A DNA stretch of 64,000 nt, taken from contig NZ_VFUZ01000014.1 in NCBI RefSeq assembly GCF_006658505.1, positions 62,001 to 126,000 of the forward strand. The letters are read 5' to 3'. This document shows, in pieces, positions 1 to 8,484 of the stretch. The stretch comes from Mesorhizobium sp. B2-4-15 (GTDB lineage: Bacteria > Pseudomonadota > Alphaproteobacteria > Rhizobiales > Rhizobiaceae). Position 1 is the stretch's first letter. The number at the start of each line of letters is the position of its first letter. The notes below the pieces were generated by a model. The model did no database searches and was not told the DNA's origin. It saw nothing but the letters and a program-made list of their open reading frames with translations. A program made the position numbers and the translations under genes.

Positions 1-2
1 AT

Positions 3-173
3 TATGGCGATTTCTCGCGCATGGCCAAGGGCGGCTCGTATCTGGCGCCCTTCCACAAGTTCGACAAGACGCTGCCCGCCGACGTCAAGGATCTGGTCGA
101 GAAGAAGAAGGCCGAGATCCTGGAAGGCAATTTCCGCGTCGATGTGGACGAGAACACACCGGTTTCGGATTGA
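3..173 (+). CDS. BMP-family ABC transporter substrate-binding protein (C-terminal end)
   Basis: Only the last 56 codons are inside the window; the open frame runs in from the left edge and stops with TGA at 171-173. The tail reads YGDFSRMAKGGSYLAPFHKF and then an acidic/lysine-rich end, as in the C-termini of BMP (basic membrane protein, BmpA/Med) periplasmic binding proteins. The assignment rests mainly on context: it is followed on the same strand by an RbsA-like double ATPase and two permeases, the standard order of BMP-type nucleoside/purine importers. It would deliver substrate from the periplasm to the membrane complex. The ligand cannot be read from this fragment. Confidence 0.7.
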   Translation, partial: YGDFSRMAKGGSYLAPFHKFDKTLPADVKDLVEKKKAEILEGNFRVDVDENTPVSD

Positions 174-180
174 TATTTCA

Positions 181-313
181 CCCTCCCCCTTGTGGGGAGG
201 GTCGATCCGCGAAGCGGATCGGGGTGGGGGTCTCGTAGGGCGCACCCCCACCCCGTCTCGCGATCTTCGCTACGCTGCGATCGCAAGCCGACCCTCCCCA
301 CAAGGGGGAGGGT
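181..313. repeat. Palindromic intergenic repeat, family R1 (copy a)
   Basis: A 133 bp element bounded by long inverted termini (ccctcccccttgtggggagg on the left, its complement on the right) with an inner arm gatccgcgaagcggatc. A second copy lies at 47299-47400 with the same termini and inner arm. It fills the gap between the binding-protein gene and the ATPase gene, so it would be transcribed in the operon mRNA and fold into a strong stem. It may dampen read-through or protect the upstream message; that is inference. Confidence 0.85.
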
Positions 314-350
314 GAAGAGCCACGCCAAGCCATTTCAACGGAAGAAAACC

Positions 351-1862
351 TTGCCTGCCCCACTCATCGAAATGCGCGGCATCACCAAGAGCTTCGGCGC
401 GGTGAAGGCGAACGAGGCTGTCGATCTCAGCGTCGCGCCGGGCGAAATCCTTGGGCTGCTGGGCGAGAACGGCGCCGGCAAAACGACGCTGATGAATGTG
501 CTGTTCGGCGCCTACGCGCCCGATGCCGGGGAAATCCTGATCCAGGGCCGGCCGACGCGGATCACCAGTTCGGCGGACGCGCTGGCCGCGGGTATCGGCA
601 TGGTGCACCAGCATTTTCACCTCGCGCCACGGCTGACGGTGCTGGAGAACCTGCTCATAGGCATTCCCGGCAAGTCGGGACGGATCGACCGCGCCGGCGG
701 GCTGACGCGGCTGGCCGAGATCGGCCGGCAGCATGGGCTGACGCTCGATCCCGACGTACCGGTCTCGGCGCTGTCGGTTGGCGAGCAGCAGCGGCTGGAA
801 ATCGTCAAGGCGCTGTTTCGCGGCGCCAAGCTTTTGATCCTCGACGAACCGACCGCCGTGCTGGCGCCGAGCGAGGTCGACGGGCTGTTTTCGGCGCTGC
901 GCTCGATGGCGGCACAGGGGCTCGGCATCATCTTCATCTCGCACAAGCTCAACGAGGTGCGGGCGCTCACCCATCGCTGCACGGTGCTGCGGCATGGCCA
1001 CGTCGCCGGCCGCGTCGACGATCCGGCCAACACGACGTCCGCGGCAATGGCGCAGTTGATGTGCGGCCATGAGATCGTGCCGCCGGCAAGGGGATCATCG
1101 ACGCCGGGCGAACCGGTGCTCACCCTCGACGGCATCTCCACCTCGAAGCATTCGGGCACGGCGCTGCGCGGCGTATCGCTTGCCGTCCGCGCCGGTGAAA
1201 TCCTCGGCATCGCCGGGGTTTCGGGCAATGGCCAGCGGGCGCTGGCGGAAGTGATCTCCGGTATGATTTCGCCCGAGGCCGGGCGGATGACCATAGCCGG
1301 CAAACAAGTGGCGCGCTTCACCCCGCGCGAGGTGCAGGCGCTCGGTCTCGGCCGCATACCGGAAGACCGCATGACAACCGGCCTGGTCACCAACCTGCCG
1401 CTCGCCGATTCCATGGTGCTGCCGCGCATCGGCACATCAGCGTTCAGCAACAAGGGCCTGCTCAAGCCCGACGCGATCCGCGCCTTCGCCGAGGCGCAGA
1501 TCAAGGCTTATGACATACGCTGCCCCGGGCCGATGACGCGCGCCGGGGCGCTGTCGGGCGGCAACCTGCAGAAGGCACTGCTGGCGCGTGAACTCGCCTT
1601 CGATCCGAAAGTGCTTGTTGTCTCGCAGCCGACGCGCGGCCTCGACATCGGCGCTGCCCGCTTCATCCACGAAAAATTCCTCGACATGCGGGCCAAGGGC
1701 TGCGGCATCGTCGTGATCGGCGAGGATCTGGAGGAACTGCTGGTGCTCTGCGACCGCATCGCGGTGATGTATGAGGGCCGCATCGTCGGCACGCTTGACA
1801 GCGGCGCTGCCACCGTCGCCCGGCTTGGCCTGTTGATGACGGGCGCGGAGGGGAAGGCGTAG
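351..1862 (+). CDS. ABC transporter ATP-binding protein, two fused ATPase domains (nucleoside/sugar type)
   Basis: 503 residues, the usual size for RbsA/YufO-like ATPases with two nucleotide-binding domains. Start TTG at 351 follows GGAAG at 340-344; ATG 372 is an alternative. Domain 1 has Walker A GENGAGKTT (about residues 38-46), signature LSVGEQQRLEI and Walker B LLILDEPTAVL. Domain 2 has a degenerate P-loop (GVSGNGQRA), signature LSGGNLQKALL and a Walker B in which the catalytic Glu is Gln (VVSQPTRGLD), as is common in the second half of this family. It powers import by the two permeases downstream. The BMP-type binding protein upstream suggests a nucleoside or purine-like substrate (inference). 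Confidence 0.93.
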   Translation: MPAPLIEMRGITKSFGAVKANEAVDLSVAPGEILGLLGENGAGKTTLMNVLFGAYAPDAGEILIQGRPTRITSSADALAAGIGMVHQHFHLAPRLTVLENLLIGIPGKSGRIDRAGGLTRLAEIGRQHGLTLDPDVPVSALSVGEQQRLEIVKALFRGAKLLILDEPTAVLAPSEVDGLFSALRSMAAQGLGIIFISHKLNEVRALTHRCTVLRHGHVAGRVDDPANTTSAAMAQLMCGHEIVPPARGSSTPGEPVLTLDGISTSKHSGTALRGVSLAVRAGEILGIAGVSGNGQRALAEVISGMISPEAGRMTIAGKQVARFTPREVQALGLGRIPEDRMTTGLVTNLPLADSMVLPRIGTSAFSNKGLLKPDAIRAFAEAQIKAYDIRCPGPMTRAGALSGGNLQKALLARELAFDPKVLVVSQPTRGLDIGAARFIHEKFLDMRAKGCGIVVIGEDLEELLVLCDRIAVMYEGRIVGTLDSGAATVARLGLLMTGAEGKA

Positions 1863-1913
1863 TGGATGGGTTTGCTTCGTTAGGTGATCGCTTGAGGCTG
1901 TTTGTCAACGTCA

Positions 1914-2099
1914 GCGCTGCCCCTCACCTGCCTGCCGGCATCCTCTCCCCATACAGGGACGGGGAGAGGGGCGCTCTCGTCGATGGTTTCGCCAGTCGCC
2001 CGCACTACAGAAAAAGAAGCCGACGTTGCGGTCAGCTTCCTTCTCCCCGTCCCTGTATGGGGAGAAGGTGCCGGCAGGCGGATGAGGGGCGGCGCCAAC
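1914..2099. repeat. Palindromic intergenic repeat, family R2 (copy a)
   Basis: About 186 bp. The two ends are complementary (gctgcccctcacctgcctgccggca versus its complement near 2070-2095), and each half contains its own stem made of tctccccatacagggacggg-type sequence. Further copies are at 18578-18763, 31540-31695, 45655-45838, 50766-50898 and 54359-54489. Here it separates the ATPase gene from the first permease gene of the same transporter. Confidence 0.85.
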
Positions 2100-2139
2100 C
2101 TCCGATGGCCGTTACCGCAAGCTCGGAGGGCCATATTTG

Positions 2140-3195
2140 ATGTTTCGCCTGGAAGCCCGCCCCTCGACGCCCGCCTGGTTCAATCTTGCGCTGCCGCTGC
2201 TGGCGATCGCCGCCACGCTTGTGCTGTGCAGCGGCCTCATCGCGCTGGCCGGGGCCGGCGTGCTCGAATCCTATGGCGTGATGTTCACGGCCTCGCTCGG
2301 TGACAGCTACGCGATCACCGAAACGCTGGTGCGCGCCGCGCCGATGATCTTCACCGGCCTGGCGGTGGCCGTCGCCTTCCGGGCCAAATTCTGGAACATC
2401 GGGGCCGAAGGGCAGTTGCTCGCCGGCGCGGTGGCCAGCTGCTTTGTCGGCGCCATCCCGATGCCGGGTCCACTCGCGATGCTGTTGATGGCGATCGCCG
2501 GCGCCGCGGCCGGCGCCGCCGTCGCGCTCATCCCGGCGACGCTGCGGGTAAGATTCAAGGTCGACGATGTCGTCAGTTCGCTGCTGCTCAACTCGGTCAT
2601 CTATTACGCGCTGATGGCGCTGGTCGAGGGGCCGTGGAAGGACAGCTTCAGCGGCTATCCGATCTCGCCGCCGATCGAGGATTCGGCGAATTTCCCGGTG
2701 CTGATCGAAGGCACGCGGCTGCATCTCGGCGTTGTCGTGGCGCTGGTCGCGGCACCGTTGATCTGGTTCCTGATCGTGCGCACGACGCTGGGGTTCAGAA
2801 TCAGGGTCACCGGCGAAAACCCGGAGGCCGCCCGCTATGGCGGCATCAATGTGCAGCGCGTGCTGCTGTCGACGGCGCTGCTCTCCGGCGCATTGGCGGG
2901 GCTCGCGGGCGTCGGCGAGGTCGGCGGCGTGCATTTCCAGGTGATGAGCGACATCTCGCCGGGTTACGGCTATTCCGGCATCGTGGTCGCCATGCTGGCG
3001 CGGCTCAACCCGTTGGGCGTGGTGCCGGCGGCGATTTTTCTGGCCGCCGTGATGACCGGGGCAGAGGCGATGTCGCGGGCGACCGGCGTGCCGGCCTTCC
3101 TCAGCGATGTCATCCAGGGCACCGCGTTGCTCGCCATGCTGGTGGCGCTGCTGTTCACCGCCTACCGCATCCGCCGCGTTGGGGCAGCCAAATGA
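2140..3195 (+). CDS. ABC transporter permease (BMP/nucleoside type), subunit 1
   Basis: 351 residues, strongly hydrophobic with about eight to ten membrane segments, belonging to the BPD_transp_2 (branched-chain/ribose/nucleoside) permease family. The cytoplasmic loop near the C-terminal half carries the family's GENPEAARYGGINV-type motif that contacts the ATPase. ATG at 2140 is preferred over TTG 2137 because GGAGGG at 2125-2130 then lies nine bases upstream. The gene ends in a 4-nt ATGA overlap with the second permease gene, which indicates translational coupling. With its partner it should form the heterodimeric inner-membrane channel. Confidence 0.9.
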   Translation: MFRLEARPSTPAWFNLALPLLAIAATLVLCSGLIALAGAGVLESYGVMFTASLGDSYAITETLVRAAPMIFTGLAVAVAFRAKFWNIGAEGQLLAGAVASCFVGAIPMPGPLAMLLMAIAGAAAGAAVALIPATLRVRFKVDDVVSSLLLNSVIYYALMALVEGPWKDSFSGYPISPPIEDSANFPVLIEGTRLHLGVVVALVAAPLIWFLIVRTTLGFRIRVTGENPEAARYGGINVQRVLLSTALLSGALAGLAGVGEVGGVHFQVMSDISPGYGYSGIVVAMLARLNPLGVVPAAIFLAAVMTGAEAMSRATGVPAFLSDVIQGTALLAMLVALLFTAYRIRRVGAAK

Positions 3196-4136
3196 GCGTG
3201 GTGCTGGAACAGATTTTTCAGGTCGGCTTCCTCGCGGCCATCATCCGCATCGCCACGCCGCTGGCCTTTGCGACGCTCGGTGAAATGTTCTCGGAACGGG
3301 CCGGCGTGCTCAATCTCGGCATCGAAGGCATCATGCTGCTTTCGGCGATGACCGGCTTCACCGCCACCAGCCTCAGCGGCAGCCTGTGGCTGGGTGTTCT
3401 GGTGGCAATGCTGAACGGCATGCTGATGGGCGCGCTGCATGCGCTGTTCACCGTGGCGCTCGGCCTCAGCCAGCATGTCTGCGGCATCGGCGTGACCCTG
3501 TTCTCTTCGGGGCTCGCTTATTTTCTCTACCGGTTGATCTTCGGGCAGCAATCGGTGCCGCCGAGCATAAAGGGTTTTCAGACGCTGCCGATCCCGGTGC
3601 TGTCCGATATTCCGGTTCTCGGGCCGGCCGTGTTCAACCAGTTCGCGCTGGTCTACATGGCCATCCTGGCCATCCCGCTGGCGGCTTTCATCCTCTACCG
3701 CACGCCCTGGGGCCTGTCCGTGCGCATGGTCGGCGAGAATCCGCGCGCCGCCGATTCCGCCGGCGTCGGCGTGATCGCCACGCGCTTCCAGGCTGTCATC
3801 CTCGGTGGCGCCTTGATGGGCCTGGCTGGTGCCTTCCTGTCGATGGCGCAGTTCAACGCCTTCACTTTCGGCGTCGTCTCCGGGCGCGGCTGGGTGGCGA
3901 TCGCGCTGGTCGTGTTCGGCCGCTGGGACCCCTGGCGCTCGGCGGGCGCGGCGCTGCTGTTCGCCTTCGTCGATGCCCTGCAACTGCGCATGCAGGCAAG
4001 TGGGCTGGGGCATATCCCCTACGAAGCTTTCCTGATGCTGCCCTTCATCTTCACCATCGTCGCCATGGCGTTCATGTCGCGCAATGCTGTCGCTCCCTCG
4101 GCGTTGCTCAAGCCGTTTCGGCGGGAGGAGCGGTAG
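3192..4136 (+). CDS. ABC transporter permease (BMP/nucleoside type), subunit 2
   Basis: 314 residues. It opens with the family's ATPLAFATLGEMFSERAGVLNLGIEG segment (first 17 residues shown here as positions about 21-46), typical of NupQ/YufQ-like permeases, and has the coupling loop GENPRAADSAGVGV. The start codon overlaps the stop of subunit 1 by four bases. It is the last gene of the importer; the next gene is on the opposite strand and converges with it. No transcription terminator other than the repeat at 4150-4343 is evident. Confidence 0.9.
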   Translation: MSVVLEQIFQVGFLAAIIRIATPLAFATLGEMFSERAGVLNLGIEGIMLLSAMTGFTATSLSGSLWLGVLVAMLNGMLMGALHALFTVALGLSQHVCGIGVTLFSSGLAYFLYRLIFGQQSVPPSIKGFQTLPIPVLSDIPVLGPAVFNQFALVYMAILAIPLAAFILYRTPWGLSVRMVGENPRAADSAGVGVIATRFQAVILGGALMGLAGAFLSMAQFNAFTFGVVSGRGWVAIALVVFGRWDPWRSAGAALLFAFVDALQLRMQASGLGHIPYEAFLMLPFIFTIVAMAFMSRNAVAPSALLKPFRREER

Positions 4137-4149
4137 TGCGGGCTTGGCT

Positions 4150-4343
4150 TCCTCGCCCCGCAAAACGGGGAGAGGTGGCCGCGAAGCGGTCGGAGAGGGG
4201 CTGCGCCAACTGTCGAATGGTTGCTTTTTCAGGGCCGCGCCTTGCGCCAGCTTCTCAGTCGGTTCTGGCTTCACGCAGGGCATCCCCCGCTCCGTCTCGG
4301 GCTTCGCCCGAGCCACCTCTCCCCCACTCCCGTGGGGGCGAGG
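4150..4343. repeat. Palindromic intergenic repeat, family R4
   Basis: About 194 bp between two convergent genes. The left end cctcgccccgcaaaacgggg and the right end (ccccactcccgtgggggcgagg region) pair with each other, and the inner part carries ggccgcgaagcggtc. It resembles families R1 and R3 in layout but its ends differ. It may act as a bidirectional terminator here, which is inference. Confidence 0.7.
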
Positions 4344-4350
4344 AAAAGTA

Positions 4351-5118
4351 TCATATCGCCGTAAAGCCGTTATCGACGAACAGATGCGCTCCGTTGACGA
4401 AGCTGGACTCGTCGCTGGCGAGGTAAAGTGCTGCCTTCGCCACCTCTTCCGGCTCGCCGATGCGCCCCTGTTGCGCCGCAAGGGCTGCGTCAGAGACATC
4501 GACACCGAGCTTGCCAAGATCGGCGACCTCGCGCAGGCCGTGCGGCGTGCGGATGAAGCCGGGACAGACCGCGTTGCAGCGGATGTTGCGGTCGCGGAAC
4601 TCGACGGCGATGGCGCGGGCGAACATGTGGCAGGCGCCCTTTGTGGTGTCGTAGAGCACTTCATTCGGCGTCGCTGCCACCGCCGAGATCGACGAGGTGC
4701 AGACGATCGAGCCGCCGCCCGCCGCGATCATGCCGGGCAGCACGGCGCGCGTCATCAGGAACATCGAGCGGACATTGACGGCATGCAGCCAGTCCCATTC
4801 CTGCAGCGTCGTCTCCAGGAACGGCTTGATGACGATGGTGCCGGCATGGTTGAACAGCACGGTGACCGGGCCGAGCTTTTCCGTCGCCCCTTTCACCGCC
4901 GCCTCGACCTGTCCTTCGTCGGAAACGTCGGCGATAAAGTGCTCGGCGGTGTGGCCGCGCGCCCGGATCGCCGCCGCCGTCGTCGCTGCCGCTTCGCCGT
5001 TGCGGTCGATGATCGCCACCTTGGCGCCCTCGGCGGCGAACAGCTCCGAAGCCGCTCCGCCCATTCCCGTCGCGCCGCCCGAAACGATGGCGACCTTACC
5101 GGCCAGTCTCGCGCCCAT
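4351..5118 (-). CDS. SDR-family NAD(P)-dependent oxidoreductase
   Basis: 255 residues, normal for a classical short-chain dehydrogenase. The N-terminal Rossmann motif is GGATGMGG (about residues 14-21), an NHAG motif follows, and the active site shows Ser in TSSISAV and Tyr/Lys in YDTTKGA (Y-x3-K). The ATG at 5118 has GGGAG eight bases upstream. It is a soluble cytoplasmic enzyme oxidising an alcohol or reducing a ketone; the substrate cannot be told. It converges with the importer genes on its left and has no operon partner. Confidence 0.9.
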   Translation of the reverse strand: MGARLAGKVAIVSGGATGMGGAASELFAAEGAKVAIIDRNGEAAATTAAAIRARGHTAEHFIADVSDEGQVEAAVKGATEKLGPVTVLFNHAGTIVIKPFLETTLQEWDWLHAVNVRSMFLMTRAVLPGMIAAGGGSIVCTSSISAVAATPNEVLYDTTKGACHMFARAIAVEFRDRNIRCNAVCPGFIRTPHGLREVADLGKLGVDVSDAALAAQQGRIGEPEEVAKAALYLASDESSFVNGAHLFVDNGFTAI

Positions 5119-5405
5119 TCTTCAACTCCCATGTCCCGTTGGATGATGTCTTGTTGTGCGATGCTATCCCTGATGCGCGGAGCGGCCAATGCGCGAATTG
5201 GGTCCGCAGGGACAGGGGATAGGTTCATTGAGGCTGGCGTTGCGGCGCCGATAATCCCACGTCGGAGGCCTTCCAGACCTATCAAATAAGCAAACCGTCG
5301 CCAATTTTCGGCCGAGTGTGAGAAAATTATTCTGCAGCATACCGGAAAATAGCACTCGACAAAGTCTACAAGTTTTATAGATTAATTGGTGAGACGGAGG
5401 TCGAT

Positions 5406-5561
5406 ATGTCCTATATCCAGAACGCTCAGACTGACAGTAGCGGCCAGAGGCTGGCCAATGCCCAGACCTTCCGCCCGGCCTATGCCGGTGCCTTCGCCTA
5501 TGTGGTCTTTGCCCTTGCGTTCGTGTTCACCGGGGCCGTTGTCCTGGGCTTCATTCCCTGA
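5406..5561 (+). CDS. Small membrane protein, 51 residues, unknown function
   Basis: ATG at 5406 with a strong GGAGG at 5396-5400, five bases upstream; TGA at 5559-5561. The first 20 residues are polar (MSYIQNAQTDSSGQRLANAQ), followed by a single hydrophobic helix (AYAGAFAYVVFALAFVF and onward) reaching almost to the C-terminus. It has the codon bias of neighbouring genes. The 287 bases upstream hold no other gene and are relatively AT-rich just before the ribosome binding site, so the gene probably has its own promoter. No family is recognised; a single-pass inner-membrane peptide is the most that can be said. Confidence 0.65.
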   Translation: MSYIQNAQTDSSGQRLANAQTFRPAYAGAFAYVVFALAFVFTGAVVLGFIP

Positions 5562-5692
5562 GCGCTTTAATCGCCAGGGTTTAGCGGCCCGGCGCTTCCA
5601 TGCATTCGCAGTCGATGAACCGGATTCCGGTCTGCCTTCGCGCGACCGGCGATCACCGCATCCCCGTGAGTCCAGAAATGGAGGAAATGGCA

Positions 5693-6634
5693 ATGCCGAT
5701 CGCGTTCACGCATGTTCCAGGCAAGACGGCGGAGGCCGCGGTTCCTTTCTTCTACGACTTTGCCGAGACCGCGACCAAGCTCGGGCTGATCGAGGATGGT
5801 GGTTTCCAGAAGATCGTCGTCGACGATCCGGCCGGGCTGCTGACCAACATGGATCTCGCGGCCCAGGTGCTCAATCGCACGGCGTCGCTGGAAGTGGTGC
5901 TGACCCATTGGGCGGGCGTGATCGAACCGACGGTGGCGGCCCGCCAATTGGCATCGATCGACAGGGAGAGCGGCGGACGGCTGGCGCTCAGGATGATCAG
6001 CGAGCCGTTGAACGACGACGATGCCGAGACGCGGCCGGTTGGGCATGGCGTCGTCTGGCAGCGCATCGACGAATATCTGGTGCTCCTGAAGCGGCTGTGG
6101 TCGAATGACCTGCCCTTCGACCACGAAGGCGCTTTCTACAGCATCGAGGGCGGCTACGTGCCGCGCAAGGGACCTCATGGCGTCGACCATGTCATCCGCA
6201 TGGGCGGGCAATCGGGAACGGCGCTGAAAGCGGCCGGCCGGCATGCCGATGTCTTCGAACTGTCGCCGGGCTCGATCGAGGAGGTCCGGCACCTGATGGA
6301 ACGGGTGCGCGGGGCCGCCGCCGAACATGGCCGGGCCGGCAGGCTGCGTTTCGCGCTTCCGGTCAGGATTCACTGGGGTAGCTCGCTCGCGGGTCATCGA
6401 GCGGCCGACCTTTCCGGGCCGCCGGCCCAGGCCGCCCTGTCGCTGCTTGCCTATGCCGGGCTCGGCATCGATGAATTCATGATCATCGGTGTCGACACGC
6501 CGCGTGAGATCGCGACAGTCGGCCGGGAGACGATCGCCCTGCTCCGCAACTCGCTGGCACGCCGCGAAGCCAGCGAATTCCAGCCTGGCGCTTACGCGCC
6601 GCACATGGGGCTGGAGACGCGGGCGGCGGGCTGA
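5693..6634 (+). CDS. Luciferase-like (LLM class) flavin-dependent monooxygenase
   Basis: 313 residues. The fold is that of bacterial luciferase/SsuD-type monooxygenases: early region with SLEVVLTHWAGVIEPTVAARQLASID (positions about 60-85, only part quoted), the loop RIDEYLVLLKRLW, and the late Gly-rich flavin segment RMGGQSGTALKAAGRHADVF. Start 5693 is chosen because GGAGG at 5680-5684 lies eight bases before it; ATGs at 5678 and 5687 are in frame but badly spaced. It should use reduced FMN from a separate reductase. It converges with an isochorismatase-like hydrolase only seven bases away, a pairing reminiscent of the RutA/RutB combination, but the substrate is unknown. Confidence 0.88.
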   Translation: MPIAFTHVPGKTAEAAVPFFYDFAETATKLGLIEDGGFQKIVVDDPAGLLTNMDLAAQVLNRTASLEVVLTHWAGVIEPTVAARQLASIDRESGGRLALRMISEPLNDDDAETRPVGHGVVWQRIDEYLVLLKRLWSNDLPFDHEGAFYSIEGGYVPRKGPHGVDHVIRMGGQSGTALKAAGRHADVFELSPGSIEEVRHLMERVRGAAAEHGRAGRLRFALPVRIHWGSSLAGHRAADLSGPPAQAALSLLAYAGLGIDEFMIIGVDTPREIATVGRETIALLRNSLARREASEFQPGAYAPHMGLETRAAG

Positions 6635-6641
6635 AGCCTTT

Positions 6642-7328
6642 TTAATCCCCAAGTGTCCCGCGCCTGTCGCCGAGCCGCGACAGGCCGTCGATGACGGCTC
6701 TTGAATCAGCCAGAACGCCGAAGACGCCGTCCTCCACCGTCACCATGTGAAGCGCCGCCTCGTGGGCTCTCTGGTCGCCGCTCGCACAGGCGTCCGAGAT
6801 CGTCAGGCACTGAAAATTGCGGTCGCAGGCTTCGCGCAGCGTGGTGTGGACGCAGACATCGGTCGTGCAGCCGGAAAACATCAGATGCGTGATGCCTCGG
6901 GCACGCAGCACAAGCTCGAAATCCGTATAGGTGAAGGCGCTGTTGCAGGTCTTGTCGACGATGATGTCGTGCGGCCCGACATCGATCTCCGGAACGATCT
7001 GGAAACCCTGGCCCGAGCGCAAAAGGACGTCCGTGCCGTCCAGACCGGCGCGCTTGCGGCGCCATTTCTCGTAAGACGTCATGTCGGCCATGTCGGCACG
7101 ATAGCCCTGCCTTGTGTGGATGACCGTGACGCCGGCGGCGCGGGCCGCGCCGATCAGCCGGTTCACGGCCGGCAGGATGGCCCGCAGCGGCGAGGGGTCG
7201 TATCCCTTTCTGGCGAAGTAGCCCGCCGTCGAGAGAAAGTCCTGCTGCAGGTCGATGACGACCAGCGCTGTGTTTTCGGCCACCAGCCTGCCGTCATAGG
7301 GGTAGTCGAAGGGCGTTGCCTTGATCAT
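6642..7328 (-). CDS. Isochorismatase-like cysteine amidohydrolase
   Basis: 228 residues. The catalytic triad of the cysteine-hydrolase family is complete: Asp26 in VVIDLQQDF, Lys in VDKTCNSAF, and Cys in TTDVCVHTT. The length and the extended N-terminus before DLQQDF resemble ureidoacrylate (RutB) and biuret amidohydrolases more than true isochorismatases. It would hydrolyse a C-N bond of a small amide in the cytoplasm. It is transcribed convergently with the monooxygenase at 5693-6634, so the two are not one operon. The exact substrate is not decided by the sequence. Confidence 0.88.
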   Translation of the reverse strand: MIKATPFDYPYDGRLVAENTALVVIDLQQDFLSTAGYFARKGYDPSPLRAILPAVNRLIGAARAAGVTVIHTRQGYRADMADMTSYEKWRRKRAGLDGTDVLLRSGQGFQIVPEIDVGPHDIIVDKTCNSAFTYTDFELVLRARGITHLMFSGCTTDVCVHTTLREACDRNFQCLTISDACASGDQRAHEAALHMVTVEDGVFGVLADSRAVIDGLSRLGDRRGTLGD

Positions 7329-7474
7329 CCGGAGCTCCCTGTTGCCCGAGTCACTCTAGCGATTCTCCACCAGGGCGGCGAGGCGCGGATACGGGTGTGT
7401 GGTGCCGATGACGCGATCGGCGCCCTTGGACACACATCGTCATGACCGGTTGAGTGTTGCAGTCATCTTAAATG

Positions 7475-7503
7475 TTGACTAGTAAAGTCATGTTTCTTAG
7501 TCA
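7475..7503 (+). promoter_or_regulatory. Candidate promoter with RirA-type iron box ahead of exbB
   Basis: The sequence tgactagtaaagtca at 7476-7490 is a perfect inverted repeat (TGACT-N5-AGTCA) and fits the TGA-N9-TCA 'IRO box' recognised by the iron regulator RirA in rhizobia. It overlaps a -35-like TTGACT (7475-7480); 17 bases further is a weak -10-like TAGTCA (7498-7503). Start of exbB is at 7564. Iron control of a TonB system is expected biology; that this site is RirA-bound is inference. Confidence 0.55.
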
Positions 7504-7563
7504 ATCGGCATCCGCCTGCCGCTGCACGGAGCGGAAGGCCGCTGTGAGAACAAGGAAGAACCT

Positions 7564-8472
7564 TTGTCCAGACATGGTATGTTGGCGGCGTTGGTCGCAT
7601 CGGTGATCCTGTCGGGCGGCAACGCCACGGCCCAGCAACAGCCGGCCGGCACCGCCTCCGTGGTCGAGGCACCTGCGACGCCTTCGGGCGGGGTGCCCGC
7701 TGCTCCAGCCGCATCAGCAACCGCCGCGCCGGCGGCTGCCGCACCTTCGGGGGCGATGGAACCCAGCCTGCCGCACGACCTGTCGCCATGGGGCATGTTC
7801 ATGGCCGCCGACATCATCGTGAAGGCGGTGATGAGCGGACTGGCCTTCGCGTCCCTTGTCACCTGGACGATATGGCTGGCCAAATCGCTGGAGATTTTCG
7901 GCGGCAAACTGCGCATCCGCCGCGCCGTTCGGGCGATCGGCGATGCCGCCACCTTGAAGCAGGCGAGCCGCGCGCTGGACCGCAGCGGCGGCCCTGGCGT
8001 CCTTCTTGTGCGGGCGGCGGAGGAAGAGACAGCCCTTTCGGCCGCTGCGCTCGATCAGGTCGGCGGTGACGGTCTGAAGGAAAGGGTCACCTCGCGCCTC
8101 TCGCGCATCGAGGCGGCGGTCTCGCGGCGCATGTCGCGCGGCACCGGCGTGCTGGCAACGATCGGTTCGACGGCCCCTTTCGTCGGCCTGTTCGGCACCG
8201 TCTGGGGCATCATGAACGCCTTCATCGGCATCTCGCAGGCGCAGACCAGCAATCTCGCCGTGGTCGCGCCGGGTATCGCCGAAGCGCTGCTGGCCACCGC
8301 GATGGGGCTCGTCGCCGCCATACCGGCCGTCGTCATCTACAACATGTTCGCGCGCTCGATAGCCGGCTACCGGCAGATCCTCGCCGACGCCTCGGCGGGA
8401 GTCGAGCGGCTGGTCAGCCGTGATCTGGATTTCCGCACGGTGGCGCCGGCAAAGGCCTTGGCGGCGGAGTAG
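7564..8472 (+). CDS. exbB: TonB-system energy-transducing protein ExbB
   Basis: 302 residues, the long proteobacterial ExbB form. TTG at 7564 follows AAGGAAG at 7552-7558. An N-terminal signal-like helix ([17 protein letters not shown]) is followed by an Ala/Pro/Thr-rich periplasmic stretch to about residue 75. Three membrane helices follow; the last two enclose the conserved MotA/TolQ/ExbB core, visible as [19 protein letters not shown] and [19 protein letters not shown]. With ExbD it forms the proton channel that drives TonB-dependent outer-membrane uptake of siderophores, haem or cobalamin. It is the first gene of exbB-exbD-tonB, 12 bases before exbD. Confidence 0.95.
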   Translation: MSRHGMLAALVASVILSGGNATAQQQPAGTASVVEAPATPSGGVPAAPAASATAAPAAAAPSGAMEPSLPHDLSPWGMFMAADIIVKAVMSGLAFASLVTWTIWLAKSLEIFGGKLRIRRAVRAIGDAATLKQASRALDRSGGPGVLLVRAAEEETALSAAALDQVGGDGLKERVTSRLSRIEAAVSRRMSRGTGVLATIGSTAPFVGLFGTVWGIMNAFIGISQAQTSNLAVVAPGIAEALLATAMGLVAAIPAVVIYNMFARSIAGYRQILADASAGVERLVSRDLDFRTVAPAKALAAE

Positions 8473-8484
8473 CGGAGCGGCGCC

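Noticed and set aside
1914..2099. Repeated palindromes considered as a CRISPR array
   Set aside because: Units are scattered single elements of 100-190 bp with inverted ends, not short direct repeats with spacers, and no cas gene is present.
3386..4426. Long plus-strand frame overlapping the second permease of the BMP-type importer
   Set aside because: Out of frame with the recognised permease, Arg/Gly-rich, no membrane pattern.
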